DNA of 64,000 nucleotides from Desmodesmus armatus (Eukaryota; Chlorophyta; Chlorophyceae; Sphaeropleales; Scenedesmaceae), in assembly GCA_007449985.2 (NCBI GenBank), contig VIIQ02000002.1, positions 744,001 through 808,000 of the forward strand, written 5' to 3'. The position numbers were made by a program, and so were the translations under genes. The notes under the pieces are model-generated. The model was not told the DNA's origin and did no database searches. It saw nothing but the letters and a program-made list of their open reading frames with translations. This document shows positions 63,762-64,000 of this stretch, piece after piece. Position 1 is the stretch's first letter. Every line of letters begins with the position of its first letter.

Positions 63762-64000
63762 CTGCAGGGCAATCAGAACATTCACTCGTTTCTGTAAGGT
63801 GGAAACATCACCACTGTCAGGGGGTCAGCCTTGCTCACTGCTGCTGTGCTATGTATGAACTCGGCAGTGACACCTGATTGCACACACCATTCAATGTGAG
63901 TCACAACCTACGACACTGACAAGAAGGCGTGTGCGCAACGACACCGTTGTAGTGCACACGCCTGCTTGCCTTACTGCAGAGCCAGCAAAGCTGCAACAGC
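63762..64000 (-). other. Probable intron of the DEAD-box helicase gene
   Basis: Sequence upstream (minus strand) of the helicase terminal exon shows no frame continuing motif IV of the RecA2 domain, so the preceding exon lies outside the window. Confidence 0.5.

Overview
This window is nuclear DNA of a green alga, probably a chlorophycean (Chlamydomonadales-like). The basis is its intron-rich genes with GT-AG junctions, many CAG/CTG triplet runs coding poly-Gln, poly-Ala and poly-Ser, TGTAA polyadenylation-like signals, plant-type plastid and mitochondrial proteins with transit-like N termini, and a GC-rich base composition. There are no bacterial operons, rRNA, tRNA, CRISPR arrays or recognisable transposons. 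I could not assign the species. Gene models were built by hand by joining exons at GT-AG sites and requiring reading-phase continuity. All coordinates therefore come from reading the sequence, not from transcripts.

Layout, left to right. (-) BUD22-like nucleolar protein, cut by the left edge (21-1575). (-) Thrombospondin-repeat membrane protein (3546-7379). (-) BtuF/cobalamin-binding-like periplasmic-binding-fold protein (8458-11563). (-) Pterin-4a-carbinolamine dehydratase (13355-14899), divergent from a (+) COQ10/START-like SRPBCC protein (15313-17144). (-) UlaG-like metallo-beta-lactamase-fold protein (18711-21060), divergent from (+) YGGT/YLMG (21513-23096). (-) A highly divergent Hsp78/ClpB-type Hsp100 ATPase (23951-30471), divergent from (+) GMP synthase (30934-35626). 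(+) M14 metallocarboxypeptidase (37203-39672). (-) Hydroxyproline O-arabinosyltransferase-like enzyme (40833-44796). (-) RUS/DUF647 protein (45899-49782), divergent from (+) ubinuclein/HPC2-like protein (50134-56576). (-) Lumazine synthase (57122-59056), divergent from (+) PRMT10-like arginine methyltransferase (59152-62925). (-) 3' end of a DEAD-box helicase (63411-63761).

The genes are mostly single-copy housekeeping genes, not a co-functional cluster. Shared themes are organelle-directed proteins (PCD, MBL, YLMG, RUS, lumazine synthase, ClpB-like, perhaps PRMT10), nucleotide and cofactor biosynthesis (GMPS, RibH, PCD), secreted or secretory-pathway proteins (TSP1 protein, carboxypeptidase, HPAT) and chromatin or nucleolar proteins (ubinuclein, BUD22-like). 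Gene orientation alternates, with short divergent promoters and convergent 3' ends.

Most noteworthy are four items. The Hsp100 has altered D2 Walker motifs and a zinc-ribbon insert in place of the middle domain. An intronic tandem array resembles repeated copies of a splice acceptor and following exon start. The BtuF-like gene is a bacterial-type solute-binding fold without visible transporter partners. Four coding exons each appear to lack exactly one base in or near a G/C run, which looks like assembly or sequencing indels rather than biology.
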